A DNA stretch of 64,000 nt from Burkholderiales bacterium (GTDB lineage Bacteria; Pseudomonadota; Gammaproteobacteria; Burkholderiales; Burkholderiaceae_C): NCBI GenBank assembly GCA_016213205.1, contig JACRAZ010000071.1, positions 1 to 64,000 on the forward strand, read 5' to 3'. The notes under the pieces are model-generated. The model saw nothing but the letters and a program-made list of their open reading frames with translations, was not told the DNA's origin and ran no database searches. Shown one piece after another: positions 12,881-22,021 of the stretch (position 1 is the stretch's first letter; every line of letters starts with the position of its first letter). A program made the position numbers and the translations under genes.

Positions 12881-13396
12881 TCACTCGACGTGCGCGGCTT
12901 CGCCCGCGGCCAGGTCGAAGAAGGGGCGGCCGCTGGCGTGGCAGGCCAGCGCATCGGCCAGCGCCACCGCCAGGCCCACGCAGCCCAGCGCCATCGCGAG
13001 CTGCGGAATCCACAGCGGCGTGGCGTCGGAGCTGGGCGACACATCGTGCGTGAGCTGCGAGGTCCACACCAGCCGGCAGGCGAACCAGGCCAGGTACAGC
13101 GCCAGCGCCACGCCCGCGCCGAGGCACCAGGTTTCCAGCCAGCGCCGCGGCCGCTCGGGCAGGCGCTGCAGCAACAGCGTCACGCGGATGTGGTCGCCAC
13201 GGCGCAGGGTTTCGGGCAGCGCGAGGAACAGCGCCGCGGCGATCGAGTAGCCCGCGTAGGCATCGAGCCCGCGCAGGTTGAACCAGCCGGTCTCGCGGCC
13301 CACGATGCCCAGCATCACCACCACGAAGGTGGCCGCCATGGCCAGTGCCGACAAGGTGCACAGCAGGGCGTAGAAGCGCGTCAGGACGGGTCTCAT
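12881..13396 (-). CDS. dctQ: TRAP transporter small permease DctQ
   Basis: This 171-residue protein has four predicted helices and the DctQ signature GDHIRVTLLLQRLPERPRRWLE, followed by a W-rich third helix and DATPLWIPQLAMALG. It associates with DctM to form the membrane part of the TRAP transporter. ATG 13396 has GGAG about ten bases upstream. It sits between a receptor gene (13521-14483) and dctM on the same strand, the usual P-Q-M order. Confidence 0.92.
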   Translation of the reverse strand: MRPVLTRFYALLCTLSALAMAATFVVVMLGIVGRETGWFNLRGLDAYAGYSIAAALFLALPETLRRGDHIRVTLLLQRLPERPRRWLETWCLGAGVALALYLAWFACRLVWTSQLTHDVSPSSDATPLWIPQLAMALGCVGLAVALADALACHASGRPFFDLAAGEAAHVE

Positions 13397-13475
13397 CTCG
13401 GGATCTCCGGGCAAGGCTGCGCCCTGCGCGGCCGTTGCAGGCCACGCGGCGGCGGGTTCGACAGCAAAGGGGTGC

Positions 13476-13514
13476 GCCCCGCCGGCTGCGGCGCGTTCGG
13501 GGGTGGGGCGGGGC
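13476..13514 (-). terminator. GC-rich inverted repeat after the first receptor gene
   Basis: The arms GCCCCGCC (13476-13483) and GGCGGGGC (13507-13514) are perfect complements separated by 23 bases and lie just past the dctP stop codon. There is no T-run, so it is more likely a transcript-stabilising or attenuating hairpin that keeps receptor mRNA in excess over dctQM than a full terminator. Confidence 0.4.
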
Positions 13515-13520
13515 CGCGGG

Positions 13521-14483
13521 CTACTTGCGGTAGGCCTCGATGACGGCCTTGCCGTCGTCGCCGGCGGACTTCAGCCATTCCGTCGTCATGCGGCCGCCGA
13601 TGAGCTTGAGCTCACGCTTGAGCCCTTCGCTCGCGGTGTCCACCACCATGCCCTTGGCGGCCAGCTCCTTCAGGTACTCGGCGTCCTTCTGCTCGCTGAT
13701 GCGCCAGCCGCGGGCGCCGGCATCGGCCGCGACCTTCAGCACGGTGTCCTGGGTGGGCTTGTCCAGCGCGTCGAAGGCCTTCTGGTTCACCACCACCGCG
13801 TTGCGCGGCAACCAGGCATTCACGTCGTAGAAGTGCTTCACGTGTTCGTAGAGCTTGCTGTCCACGCCCGAGGCGCTGGAGGTGAGGAAGTTCTGCACCG
13901 TGCCGGTGGCCAGGCCCTGGGGCAGCTCGGCCAGCTGGATGGTCACCGGCTGCGCGCCCACATATTCGGCGATGCGGGTGGTGGCCGGGTTGTAGGCCCG
14001 CATCTTGGTGCCCTTGAGGTCGCTCATGCTGGCCACCGGCTTGATCGAGTACAGGCCCTGCGGCGGCCACGGCACGGTGTACAGCAGCTTCATGCCCTGG
14101 CCGGCGAGCAGCTTCTCCAGCGCCGGGCGCGAGAGATCGTCGAGCTTCTTCGCCTCGCCGTAGCTGGTGGCCAGGAAGGGGATGGAGTCGATGCCGAACA
14201 GCGGGTTCTCGTTGGCGGCGCCGGAGAGGATGAATTCGCCGGCCTGGGTCTGCCCGGTCTGCACCGCACGCTTGATCTCGTTGGCCTTGAACAGCGAGGC
14301 GCCGGGGTGCAGCGTGATCTTCAGCCTGCCCTTGCTGGCCTTGTCCACCTCGTCGGCGAACCATTGCAGCGTCTGCACCTGGAAGGTGTTGGGGCCATAG
14401 CCCGAGGGCAGGTCCCACTTGGTCTGGGCCTGGGTCGAAGCGGCCAGCGCAAGGCCGGCCAGGGCGAACGAAAGCGTCTTCAT
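13521..14483 (-). CDS. dctP: TRAP transporter solute-binding protein, DctP family
   Basis: This 320-residue periplasmic receptor has a clear signal peptide (1-19, ending ASTQA). Its start, QTKWDLPSGYGPNTFQVQTL, is almost superimposable on the receptor encoded at 16484-17479. [35 protein letters not shown] and MRAYNPATTRIAEYVGAQPV mark the DctP pyroglutamate-type subfamily. It is the first gene of the dctPQM-dctP-oxoprolinase run, downstream of a DUF1445 gene. The ligand is inferred to be 5-oxoproline from gene context; no binding data exist. Confidence 0.92.
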   Translation of the reverse strand: MKTLSFALAGLALAASTQAQTKWDLPSGYGPNTFQVQTLQWFADEVDKASKGRLKITLHPGASLFKANEIKRAVQTGQTQAGEFILSGAANENPLFGIDSIPFLATSYGEAKKLDDLSRPALEKLLAGQGMKLLYTVPWPPQGLYSIKPVASMSDLKGTKMRAYNPATTRIAEYVGAQPVTIQLAELPQGLATGTVQNFLTSSASGVDSKLYEHVKHFYDVNAWLPRNAVVVNQKAFDALDKPTQDTVLKVAADAGARGWRISEQKDAEYLKELAAKGMVVDTASEGLKRELKLIGGRMTTEWLKSAGDDGKAVIEAYRK

Positions 14484-14523
14484 GGCGAAGCTCTCCAGTG
14501 GGTGAAGGAACTCGAGGGAGGGG

Positions 14524-15408
14524 TCAGGAACTGGCCAACTGGTGGTTCAGCCAGTCGGTGATCAGCATCGCGCCGGGCGCATGGGTGATGCAGAACTCCG
14601 GCCGCGCGGCCGCCAGCGCCGCCTGCGGGGTGACGCCGCAGGCCCAGAACACCGGCAGCTCATCGGGCAGCACGTCCACCGCGTCGCCGTAGTCGGGGCG
14701 CGCAAGGTCGGCAATGCCGATCAGCGCCGGGTCGCCGATGTGCACCGGCGCGCCATGCACGTCCGGAAAGCGCGAGGTGATCTGCGTGGCGCGGATCGCG
14801 TCGGCCGCCTTCAGCGGCCGCATCGACACCACCATCGGGCCGCTGAACGGCCCCGCCGCCTCGGTGGGCAGGGTGGTGCGGTACATCGCCACGTTGCGGC
14901 CCTGCTCCACGTGGCGCAGCCTCAGCCCTGCATCCACCAGCGCCTGCTCGAACGAGAACGAGCAGCCGAGCACGAAGCTCACCAGGTCGTCGCGCCACAG
15001 GGCGCGCACATCGGTGGGCTCGCCCGCCAGCTCGCCGTGGCGCCACACGCGGTAGCGCGGCAGGTCGGTGCGGATGTCCAGGCCAGCACCCAGCGCGGGC
15101 AGCGCCGGGTCCCCCGGCTCGGACACCGCCAGCAGCGGGCAGGGCCTGCGGTTGCGCTGGCAGTAACGCATGAAGTCCTCGGCCCAGGCGCGCGGCAGGA
15201 TCACGAGGTTGCCCTGCACATGGCGCGTGGCCAGGCCGCTGGTGTGGCCGGTGAGAATGCCGCTGCGTGCGGCCAGGCGCACCTCGCGGCCGCTGCTGTG
15301 GGCGCCCAGTGGCGCGGGCACGGGGCCCTGGGTCGAAACTGCCGGATCCACCACCGTCGTAGCCTCCACTCGACCCGGCCCCGTGGTGAGGCCGGCATGG
15401 GAGCGCAT
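14524..15408 (-). CDS. DUF1445 putative hydro-lyase / D-glutamate cyclase-like protein
   Basis: This 294-residue protein of the DUF1445 (YcsI) family is identified by the [14 protein letters not shown] and [19 protein letters not shown] regions. Further family motifs are [19 protein letters not shown] and the C-terminal [30 protein letters not shown]. The family is labelled hydro-lyase; the mitochondrial relative DGLUCY makes 5-oxo-D-proline from D-glutamate. Next to a 5-oxoprolinase and pyroglutamate-type TRAP genes, a D-glutamate/5-oxoproline role is the best inference. ATG 15408 was chosen, giving a short leader before [13 protein letters not shown]; an upstream alternative start exists. 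Confidence 0.85.
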   Translation of the reverse strand: MRSHAGLTTGPGRVEATTVVDPAVSTQGPVPAPLGAHSSGREVRLAARSGILTGHTSGLATRHVQGNLVILPRAWAEDFMRYCQRNRRPCPLLAVSEPGDPALPALGAGLDIRTDLPRYRVWRHGELAGEPTDVRALWRDDLVSFVLGCSFSFEQALVDAGLRLRHVEQGRNVAMYRTTLPTEAAGPFSGPMVVSMRPLKAADAIRATQITSRFPDVHGAPVHIGDPALIGIADLARPDYGDAVDVLPDELPVFWACGVTPQAALAAARPEFCITHAPGAMLITDWLNHQLASS

Positions 15409-15451
15409 TGTGTTCAGCCCCCACAGGCCGCGCCAACGCAAAGTTTTCTGC

Positions 15452-16366
15452 TCAGCTCATCGCTTTTTTCGATGAGGCCGCACGCCGCGGCTTCAACCCG
15501 GCGAAGGCCGCCGCGGCCTCCAGCGCGGCCAGCGTGACGGTGGAGGTGGGGTCGTCGCGGTAGCTGGCGTGCAGCGGCAGGGGTGCCAGCAGCGCCGCGC
15601 TGTTGAGCACCCGCAGCGGCTGGCGCTGCGCCAGCCGCTCGGCCACCCGGCGCGGCAGCGTGGCAATGCCAAAGCCGCCCTCCACCAGCTGCACCATGGC
15701 CGAGATCGACGAGATCGCGTGCACCCGCGGCGGCTCCACCCCGCCGTGGCGGAACACGTCCAGCAGCGCCAGGTGCGGCTGCGAGCCGCGCTGGAAGGTC
15801 AGCAGGTCGAAGCGCGCCAGGTCGTCCAGCAGGTAGCGCTTGCGCGGGTGCAGCACCGCGTGGCCGACGAACACCATCTCCATCGGCGCCAGCGCGCGCG
15901 TGCGCACGCCCTCGCCGGCCGCGGGCAACGCCGCGAACGCCAGGTCCAGCGTGCCGCGGCGCACCTGTTCGGTGAGCAGCGGGGTGGTTTCCACCGTGAG
16001 CTCCAGCTCGAAGGCGGTTTGCGCGGCGCGCATCTGCTGCAGCCATTCGCTCAGCCAGCTGTGCACCACCGACTCGATGGCGCCGATGCGCAGCAGCACC
16101 GCACGCGGGCTGTCCGAGCCGAGCTCGGACTTGATCTGGCGCTGCAGCTCCAGCAGCCGCTGCGCATAGGCATGGAAGCGGGTGCCGACCACGGTGACGC
16201 GGAACTGCTTGTCGCGCCGGTCCAGCAGCAGCACGCCCAGCTCTTCTTCCAGCGCGGCGATGCGCGCCGACAGGGCCGATTGCGTGATGAACAGCTTCTC
16301 CGCCGCCCGCGTGACGCTCTTGAGCGCCACCGCCCAGTAGTAGGCCTCGACGAAACGCAGGTTCAC
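15452..16366 (-). CDS. LysR-family transcriptional regulator of the oxoproline/TRAP locus
   Basis: This 304-residue LTTR has an N-terminal winged helix (about residues 1-60; [20 protein letters not shown] and [15 protein letters not shown]) and a C-terminal effector domain (about 90-290). The start is taken as GTG 16366 because it puts [13 protein letters not shown] at the N-terminus, as in related LTTRs; longer in-frame starts add unrelated residues. It heads the minus-strand run of oxoproline genes and is divergent from the second TRAP operon (dctP at 16484), so it probably controls both directions from the 117-base gap. Confidence 0.9.
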   Translation of the reverse strand: MNLRFVEAYYWAVALKSVTRAAEKLFITQSALSARIAALEEELGVLLLDRRDKQFRVTVVGTRFHAYAQRLLELQRQIKSELGSDSPRAVLLRIGAIESVVHSWLSEWLQQMRAAQTAFELELTVETTPLLTEQVRRGTLDLAFAALPAAGEGVRTRALAPMEMVFVGHAVLHPRKRYLLDDLARFDLLTFQRGSQPHLALLDVFRHGGVEPPRVHAISSISAMVQLVEGGFGIATLPRRVAERLAQRQPLRVLNSAALLAPLPLHASYRDDPTSTVTLAALEAAAAFAGLKPRRAASSKKAMS

Positions 16367-16483
16367 CGTGTGGGCCTCCGGGCCTGGCCCCGGACTTGCA
16401 TCGTGTTCGGACAGATACCCATGGAAGCGCGCTCCGTTGCCGCTATTCTCGACCACTTGCCGTTTCACCCGGAGACTTCAACG
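16367..16483. promoter_or_regulatory. Divergent promoter region between lysR and the second TRAP operon
   Basis: This 117-base gap separates two divergent starts and is the natural LysR-regulated control region. A GGAGA ribosome-binding site for the TRAP receptor is at its right end (16471-16475). I did not find an unambiguous T-N11-A box or clear -35/-10 pair. Confidence 0.5.
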
Positions 16484-17479
16484 ATGCTGACCCGCACCCT
16501 GGCCGCCGCCGCGCTGATGCTCGGCACCAGCGCCTTTGCCCAGACCAAGTGGGACCTGCCCGCCGCCTATGCGGCCAGCAACTTCCACACCGAGAACCTG
16601 GTGCAGTTTGCCGCCGATGTCGAGAAGCTCTCGGGCGGCAAGCTCAAGATCACGGTGCACCCCAACGCCTCGCTGTTCAAGGCCAACGAGATCAAGCGCG
16701 CGGTGCAGGCCGGCAATGCCCAGGTGGGCGAGATCCTGCTGGCCAACTTTGCCAACGAGGCGCCGATCTACGCGCTGGACGGCCTGCCCTTCCTCGCCAG
16801 CTCGTACGCCGAGGCCAGGGTCCTGTACGACGTGCAGCGCCCGGTGCTCGACAAGCAGCTCGCCGGCCAGGGCATGAAGCTGCTGTACGCGGTGGCCTGG
16901 CCGCCGCAGGGCATCTACACCAAGAAGCCCATCAGCTCGGTGGCCGACATGCGCGGCATCAAGTGGCGCGCCTACAGCCCGGCCACCGCCAAGATCGCCG
17001 AGCTCATCGGCGCGCAGCCGGTCACCATCCAGGCGGCCGAGCTGTCGCAGGCCATGGCCACCGGCGTGATCGACAGCTACATGTCCTCGGGCTCCACCGG
17101 CTACGACAGCAAGACCTACGAGCACATCAAGAACTTCTACGACACCCAGGCCTGGCTGCCGAAGAACGCCGTCATCATGAACAAGAAGGCCTTCGACGCG
17201 CTGGACAAGCCCACCCAGGACGCCGTGCTCAAGGCCGCCGCCGAGGCCGAGACGCGCGGCTGGAAGGTCAGCCAGGAGAAGGACAGCTGGTACAAGACCG
17301 CGCTCACCGAAAAGGGCATGACGATCCACAAGCCCAACCCCAAGCTCAAGGCTGACCTGCAGCAGGTGGGCAACATCATGCTGGCCGACTGGGAAAAGAC
17401 CGCCGGTGCCGAGAACGTGGCCGTGGTGGCCGCGTTCAAGAAGGCCGCGGCGGCGGGCAAGCCGGCCACCAAGCCTTGA
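16484..17479 (+). CDS. dctP: TRAP transporter solute-binding protein, DctP family
   Basis: This 331-residue periplasmic receptor has a signal peptide (1-19, ending TSAFA). The mature start QTKWDLPAAYAASNFHTENL closely matches the receptor at 13521-14483. Family blocks: VHPNASLFKANEIKRAVQ, VAWPPQGIYTKKPIS and KWRAYSPATAKIAELIG. It ends in an Ala/Lys-rich tail (KKAAAAGKPATKP). It is the first gene of a P-Q-M operon divergent from the LysR gene. dctQ begins on a TTG that overlaps its stop. The ligand is inferred to be 5-oxoproline or a close relative. Confidence 0.93.
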   Translation: MLTRTLAAAALMLGTSAFAQTKWDLPAAYAASNFHTENLVQFAADVEKLSGGKLKITVHPNASLFKANEIKRAVQAGNAQVGEILLANFANEAPIYALDGLPFLASSYAEARVLYDVQRPVLDKQLAGQGMKLLYAVAWPPQGIYTKKPISSVADMRGIKWRAYSPATAKIAELIGAQPVTIQAAELSQAMATGVIDSYMSSGSTGYDSKTYEHIKNFYDTQAWLPKNAVIMNKKAFDALDKPTQDAVLKAAAEAETRGWKVSQEKDSWYKTALTEKGMTIHKPNPKLKADLQQVGNIMLADWEKTAGAENVAVVAAFKKAAAAGKPATKP

Positions 17480-18006
17480 GCCTCGCCGCGTCGCCGATGC
17501 GCCGCCTGCTCGATGGCCTGTACGGCGGCTGCGCGGCGCTGGCGGCCGTGGCCATGGTGGGCCTGCTGCTGGCGGTGCTGGCCACCGTGGCCGGCCGCCA
17601 GCTGGGGCTGAACCTCACCGGCATCGACGGCTACGCGGGCTACCTGCTGGCGGCCAGCGGCTTCCTGTCGCTGGCGCACACGCTCAAGCGCGGCGAGCAC
17701 ATCCGCGTGACGCTGCTGCTGAACGCCGTGCCGCCACGCTGGCAGCGTGCCCTGGAGCTGTGGTCGCTGGCTGCAGGCGCCTGCCTGGCCGGCCTGTTCG
17801 CCTGGTACTCGGCCCGGCTGGCGTGGCAATCACACGAGTTCAACGACGTGTCCACCGGGGGCGACGCCACGCCGCTGTGGCTGCCGCAGTTGTCGATGGC
17901 CTTCGGCGCCGCGGTGCTGCTGGTGGCGCTGCTGGACGACCTGGTGCTCGAATGGCGCGGGCAGCGCGTGCTGCCGGTGAACGAGGAAGCCACCCGCAAT
18001 GAGTGA
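17476..18006 (+). CDS. dctQ: TRAP transporter small permease DctQ
   Basis: This 176-residue four-helix DctQ subunit has the signature GEHIRVTLLLNAVPPRWQRALE and a closing GGDATPLWLPQLSMAFGA, closely matching the other DctQ here. The TTG at 17476 overlaps the receptor stop codon (TTGA), implying coupled translation; ATG 17497 is the alternative start and would drop seven residues. Its end overlaps dctM by eight bases. It forms the membrane complex with DctM. Confidence 0.9.
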   Translation: MSLAASPMRRLLDGLYGGCAALAAVAMVGLLLAVLATVAGRQLGLNLTGIDGYAGYLLAASGFLSLAHTLKRGEHIRVTLLLNAVPPRWQRALELWSLAAGACLAGLFAWYSARLAWQSHEFNDVSTGGDATPLWLPQLSMAFGAAVLLVALLDDLVLEWRGQRVLPVNEEATRNE

Positions 18007-19303
18007 GATCGCGATCACCACGCTGCTGATCGCGGCGCTGTTCCTCATCCTCGCCAGCGGCGTGTGGATCGGCCTGACCTTGTCGGGCGTGGCCTGGATC
18101 GGCATGCAGCTGTTCAGCGCCCGGCCGGCCGGCGATGCGATGGCGCTCACGATCTGGGGCTCGGCCTCGAGCTGGACGCTGACCGCGCTGCCGCTGTTCA
18201 TCTGGATGGGCGAGATCCTGTTCCGCACCCGCCTGTCGCAGGACATGTTCCGCGGCCTGGCGCCGTGGATGCAGTGGCTGCCCGGCCGGCTCCTGCACAC
18301 CAACGTGATCGGCTGCGCGATCTTCGCCGCGGTGTCGGGCTCGAGCGCGGCCACCTGCGCCACCATCGGCAAGATGTCGCTGCCCGAGCTGAAGAAACGC
18401 GGCTACCCCGACGACATCACCGTGGGCTCGCTGGCCGGCGCCGGCACGCTGGGCCTGCTGATCCCGCCTTCGATCATCATGATCGTCTACGGCGTCTCGG
18501 CCGATGTCTCGATCGCGCAGCTGTTCATGGCCGGCGTGATCCCGGGCATGCTGCTGGCCGGGTTGTTCTCGGGCTACCTGGTGGTCTGGGGCCTGCTGAA
18601 CCCGCAGCGCGTACCGCCGGCCGATGCGCCGATGAGCCTGCTGCAGAAGCTGCACGAGTCACGCCACCTGATTCCGGTGGTGCTGCTGATCACCGCGGTG
18701 CTGGGCTCCATCTACACCGGCCTGGCCACCGCCACCGAGGCCGCCGCGGTGGGCGTGCTGGGCTCGCTGGTGCTCTCGGCCGCGCAGGGCTCGCTGAACT
18801 GGGCCACCTTCCGCGAATCGCTGATGGGCGGCACGCGGCTGTACTGCATGATCGCGCTGATCCTGGCCGGCGCCTCCTTCCTCACGCTGTCGATGGGCTA
18901 CATCGGCCTGCCGCGCCACCTGGCCGAATGGATCGCCACGCTGGGCCTCACGCCTTTCGGCCTGATCCTCGTGCTCACCGCCTTCTATGCGGTGCTGGGC
19001 TGCTTCCTTGACGGCATCTCGATGGTGGTGCTGACGATGGGCGTGATCCTGCCCACCGTGCAGAAGGCCGGCATCGACCTGCTGTGGTTCGGCATCTTCA
19101 TCGTGCTGGTGGTCGAGATGGCGCAGATCACGCCGCCGGTGGGCTTCAACCTGTTCGTGCTGCAGGGCATGACGCGCCGCGAGATCGGCTGGATCGCCCG
19201 CGTGACGCTGCCCTTCTTCTTCCTGATGGTGGCCGCGGTGCTGCTGATCTGGTTCTTCCCGCAGATCGTGACCGTGCTGCCGCAGCAGATGATGGCGCGC
19301 TGA
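17999..19303 (+). CDS. dctM: TRAP transporter large permease DctM
   Basis: This 434-residue polytopic permease has the same DctM motifs as the copy at 11557-12849: SGSSAATCATIGKMSLPELK, AGAGTLGLLIPPSIIMIVY, LGCFLDGISMVVLTM and EMAQITPPVGFNLFVLQ. It is predicted to move the receptor-delivered solute with sodium or proton symport. It starts inside the end of dctQ. Having two full TRAP systems around one LysR gene suggests a duplication followed by divergence, perhaps for D- and L-forms of the ligand (speculative). Confidence 0.95.
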   Translation: MSEIAITTLLIAALFLILASGVWIGLTLSGVAWIGMQLFSARPAGDAMALTIWGSASSWTLTALPLFIWMGEILFRTRLSQDMFRGLAPWMQWLPGRLLHTNVIGCAIFAAVSGSSAATCATIGKMSLPELKKRGYPDDITVGSLAGAGTLGLLIPPSIIMIVYGVSADVSIAQLFMAGVIPGMLLAGLFSGYLVVWGLLNPQRVPPADAPMSLLQKLHESRHLIPVVLLITAVLGSIYTGLATATEAAAVGVLGSLVLSAAQGSLNWATFRESLMGGTRLYCMIALILAGASFLTLSMGYIGLPRHLAEWIATLGLTPFGLILVLTAFYAVLGCFLDGISMVVLTMGVILPTVQKAGIDLLWFGIFIVLVVEMAQITPPVGFNLFVLQGMTRREIGWIARVTLPFFFLMVAAVLLIWFFPQIVTVLPQQMMAR

Positions 19304-19422
19304 ACGCCGCCCGCCCGGGCCTCAATTGGCAGGCTGGGCACCGGCTTATCGGCCCATTGGCGCCGGGCGGCCCGGCCTAGCATCGGGGCGTTCCGTTGCT
19401 GTGCCCGGGTGCCGGGCCCGCC

Positions 19423-21963
19423 ATGTCCGACCTGTCGCTGCCCCCCCTGACGCTGGTGCCCGCCCCGCCGCCGCCCGATGCGGCCCCGGCCGTGGGCGAT
19501 GCCGCGCACCGACCCGGCGCCGGATTCCTGTGGCCGACGCCGCCCTATGCCAGCTTTGCCTCGCCGGTGGCGCAGGCCGGCCCCGAACCCTGCCTGATCG
19601 AGGGGCCCAACGGCAAGGTCACCTCCGGCCAGCTGGCCCTGTTCGATGCCGAGGCCGGTGTGGCCCACCTCATCGTGCCGCCCGCGCGCGGCACGCTGGC
19701 GCTGCGCACCAGCCAGTTCCGCCGCATCACGCTCACCCGGCCGCTGGCGCCGATGGACAGCCCCCTGCCCGGCCCGGCGGCCGAGCTGCTGGGCGAGGCC
19801 CCGCGCAGCGAGTGCCGCCTGCGCTTCGTGGACGGCAGCGAGCTGCAGCTGCAGACGCTGGGCACGGTGGCGCACCCGCTGGGCCACTTCCTCTTTCCGC
19901 CGGCCGACGAGCACGGCCGGGTGCTGCGCAGCTTCTACCCCGCCACCGCACTGGCCGCGTTCGAGCTCGGGCCGCGCGTGGGCGCGCTGCTGGTCGAGCA
20001 GCTGGCCGCCACCGAGGACGAGGTGGACGAAGCCGCCGCCGAGCAGCACAACCTGCGCCACCGCCGGCTGGGCGACATCCTCGTCACCCAGCGCATCGTG
20101 GCGCCCGAGCAGCTGGTCGAAGCCATCGAGCAGCAGGCGAAGATGCCGATGGTGCGCATCGGCGAGGCCCTGATCGCGCTGGGCTTCATCGACGAACACG
20201 AACTCGGCGACGCCCTGCAGCAGCAGACCCAGGACCGCAACGTGCCCCTGGGCGAGCTGCTGGTGCAGCGCGGCGTCGTCACGCGCCAGGAGCTGCAGAC
20301 GGCGCTGGCGCGCAAGATGGGCTACCCGGTTGTGGATGCCGGCGAGTTCCCGGTGGAGAACGAGGCCGCGCTGCGCCTGCCGCAGGCGGTGGCCAAGCGC
20401 CTGCCGGCGCTGCCGTTGATGATGCGCGGCGGCCGCCTCGTGGTGGCGCTGGAAGATCCTTCGGCGCGCATGCTGATCGACGAGATCGAGTTCAACGCCC
20501 AGGTCCGCGTGGTGCCGGTGCTGGCGCGTGCGGGCACGCTGCAGCCCGCCATCGAGCGCGTGTACCAGCGCCTGGGCTACGACGCGCTGCCTGCGGGCAA
20601 CGAGCTGGCGATGTCGGCCACCGAGCTGGAGCCCGACAGCGCCAACCAGCTGCTGGCCAACCTCGAGCTGCAGCTGGTGGACGACCCGCGCGACGACGCG
20701 CCGGCGATCGAGCAATCCGACAACTCGCTGGTCCGGCTGATCAACACCATGATCCTGGAAGCGCAGCATGGCGGCGTTTCCGACATCCACATCGAGTGCC
20801 CGCCCGGCCAGGAGAAGGTGCGCATCCGCTTCCGGCGCGACGGGCGGCTGCGCCCCTACCTGGAACTGCCGCCGAGCTACCGCGCCGCGCTGGTGGCGCG
20901 CCTGAAGATCATGTGCGACCTCGACATCTCCGAGCGCCGCAAGCCGCAGGACGGCAAGATCAGCTTCGGCCGCTTCGTGCAAGGCCAGACGCTGGAGCTG
21001 CGCGTGGCCACCATCCCCACTGCCAACGGGCTGGAGGACGTGGTGCTGCGGCTGCTGGCCTCGGCGCGGGCCTTGCCGCTGGCCGACATGTCGCTGGCGC
21101 CCGAGGTGCTGCAGCGCCTGAAGACCGTGGTCGAGCGGCCCTACGGCCTGGTGCTGTGCGTAGGGCCCACGGGCAGCGGCAAGACCACCACGCTGCATGC
21201 CGCGCTGGGCCACATCAACACGCCCGAACGCAAGATCTGGACGGCCGAGGACCCGGTGGAAATCACCCAGCGTGGCCTGCGCCAGGTGCAGGTGAACCCG
21301 CGCATCGACTGGACCTTCGCGAAGGCGCTGCGCGCCTTCCTGCGGGCCGACCCGGACGTCATCATGGTCGGTGAGATCCGCGACCAGGAAACTGCGCAGA
21401 TGGCGGTGGAGGCCTCGCTCACCGGCCATCTGGTGATGTCCACCTTGCACACGAACAGCGCGGCCGAGACCGTGACGCGCCTGCTGGACATGGGCATGGA
21501 TCCGTTCAGCTTCGCCGACTCGCTGCTCGCGGTGCTGGCACAGCGCCTGGTGCGACGACTGTGTCGCCATTGCGTCACCGTGCGCCCGGCCAGCGCCGAA
21601 GAAACCCGGGCCTTGCTGGATGACTGGCTGGGCGCCTTCGGCGATGCCGCCACCCGCCCGACGCGTGAGGCGACGCTCGAGCAGTGGATCGACCGGCACG
21701 GCCGCCATGGCGTGCTGCAGCACCACCACAGCCCGGGCTGCGTGAAGTGCGCCGACACCGGCTTCAGCGGCCGACTGGGCCTGCACGAGCTGCTGGTGGT
21801 GAACCGCGAGCTGCGGCACCTGATCCAGACCAACGCCCCCAGCAGCACCTTGCACCAGGCCGCCATGCAGGAGGGCCTGCGCACGCTGCGCCAGGACGGC
21901 ATCGAAAAAGTGCTTGCCGGTTTGACCACGATCGAAGAAGTGCGCGCGATCAGTAATTCCTGA
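19423..21963 (+). CDS. GspE/PilB-family secretion or pilus ATPase, unlinked to other secretion genes
   Basis: This 846-residue protein has an N-terminal PilZ-like/unknown part (1-200), a tandem MshEN/GspE-N region (about 205-370; RLGDILVTQRIVAPEQLVEA and PLGELLVQRGVVTRQELQTA) and a C-terminal T2SE ATPase (about 440-846). Catalytic marks: Walker A GPTGSGKTTT with Lys587, AEDPVEIT Asp box, Walker B RADPDVIMVGEIRD, STLHTNSA His box, and the CRHC/CVKC four-Cys zinc site. Such ATPases power type II secretion or type IV pili, but no gspF/pilC or pilin gene is nearby. MSDLSLPP from ATG 19423 is the chosen start. Confidence 0.9.
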   Translation: MSDLSLPPLTLVPAPPPPDAAPAVGDAAHRPGAGFLWPTPPYASFASPVAQAGPEPCLIEGPNGKVTSGQLALFDAEAGVAHLIVPPARGTLALRTSQFRRITLTRPLAPMDSPLPGPAAELLGEAPRSECRLRFVDGSELQLQTLGTVAHPLGHFLFPPADEHGRVLRSFYPATALAAFELGPRVGALLVEQLAATEDEVDEAAAEQHNLRHRRLGDILVTQRIVAPEQLVEAIEQQAKMPMVRIGEALIALGFIDEHELGDALQQQTQDRNVPLGELLVQRGVVTRQELQTALARKMGYPVVDAGEFPVENEAALRLPQAVAKRLPALPLMMRGGRLVVALEDPSARMLIDEIEFNAQVRVVPVLARAGTLQPAIERVYQRLGYDALPAGNELAMSATELEPDSANQLLANLELQLVDDPRDDAPAIEQSDNSLVRLINTMILEAQHGGVSDIHIECPPGQEKVRIRFRRDGRLRPYLELPPSYRAALVARLKIMCDLDISERRKPQDGKISFGRFVQGQTLELRVATIPTANGLEDVVLRLLASARALPLADMSLAPEVLQRLKTVVERPYGLVLCVGPTGSGKTTTLHAALGHINTPERKIWTAEDPVEITQRGLRQVQVNPRIDWTFAKALRAFLRADPDVIMVGEIRDQETAQMAVEASLTGHLVMSTLHTNSAAETVTRLLDMGMDPFSFADSLLAVLAQRLVRRLCRHCVTVRPASAEETRALLDDWLGAFGDAATRPTREATLEQWIDRHGRHGVLQHHHSPGCVKCADTGFSGRLGLHELLVVNRELRHLIQTNAPSSTLHQAAMQEGLRTLRQDGIEKVLAGLTTIEEVRAISNS

Positions 21964-22021
21964 GTCAAGCTCCACGGCGAGAATCGCGGCCCATGTCGCC
22001 ATCGACCGTCTGGAGCATCCG

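Noticed and set aside
19340-19360. TGGCAGGCTGGGCA, resembling a sigma-54 promoter
   Set aside because: Spacing and the GC element do not fit the GG-N10-GC consensus well enough, and nothing links the GspE-like gene to sigma-54.
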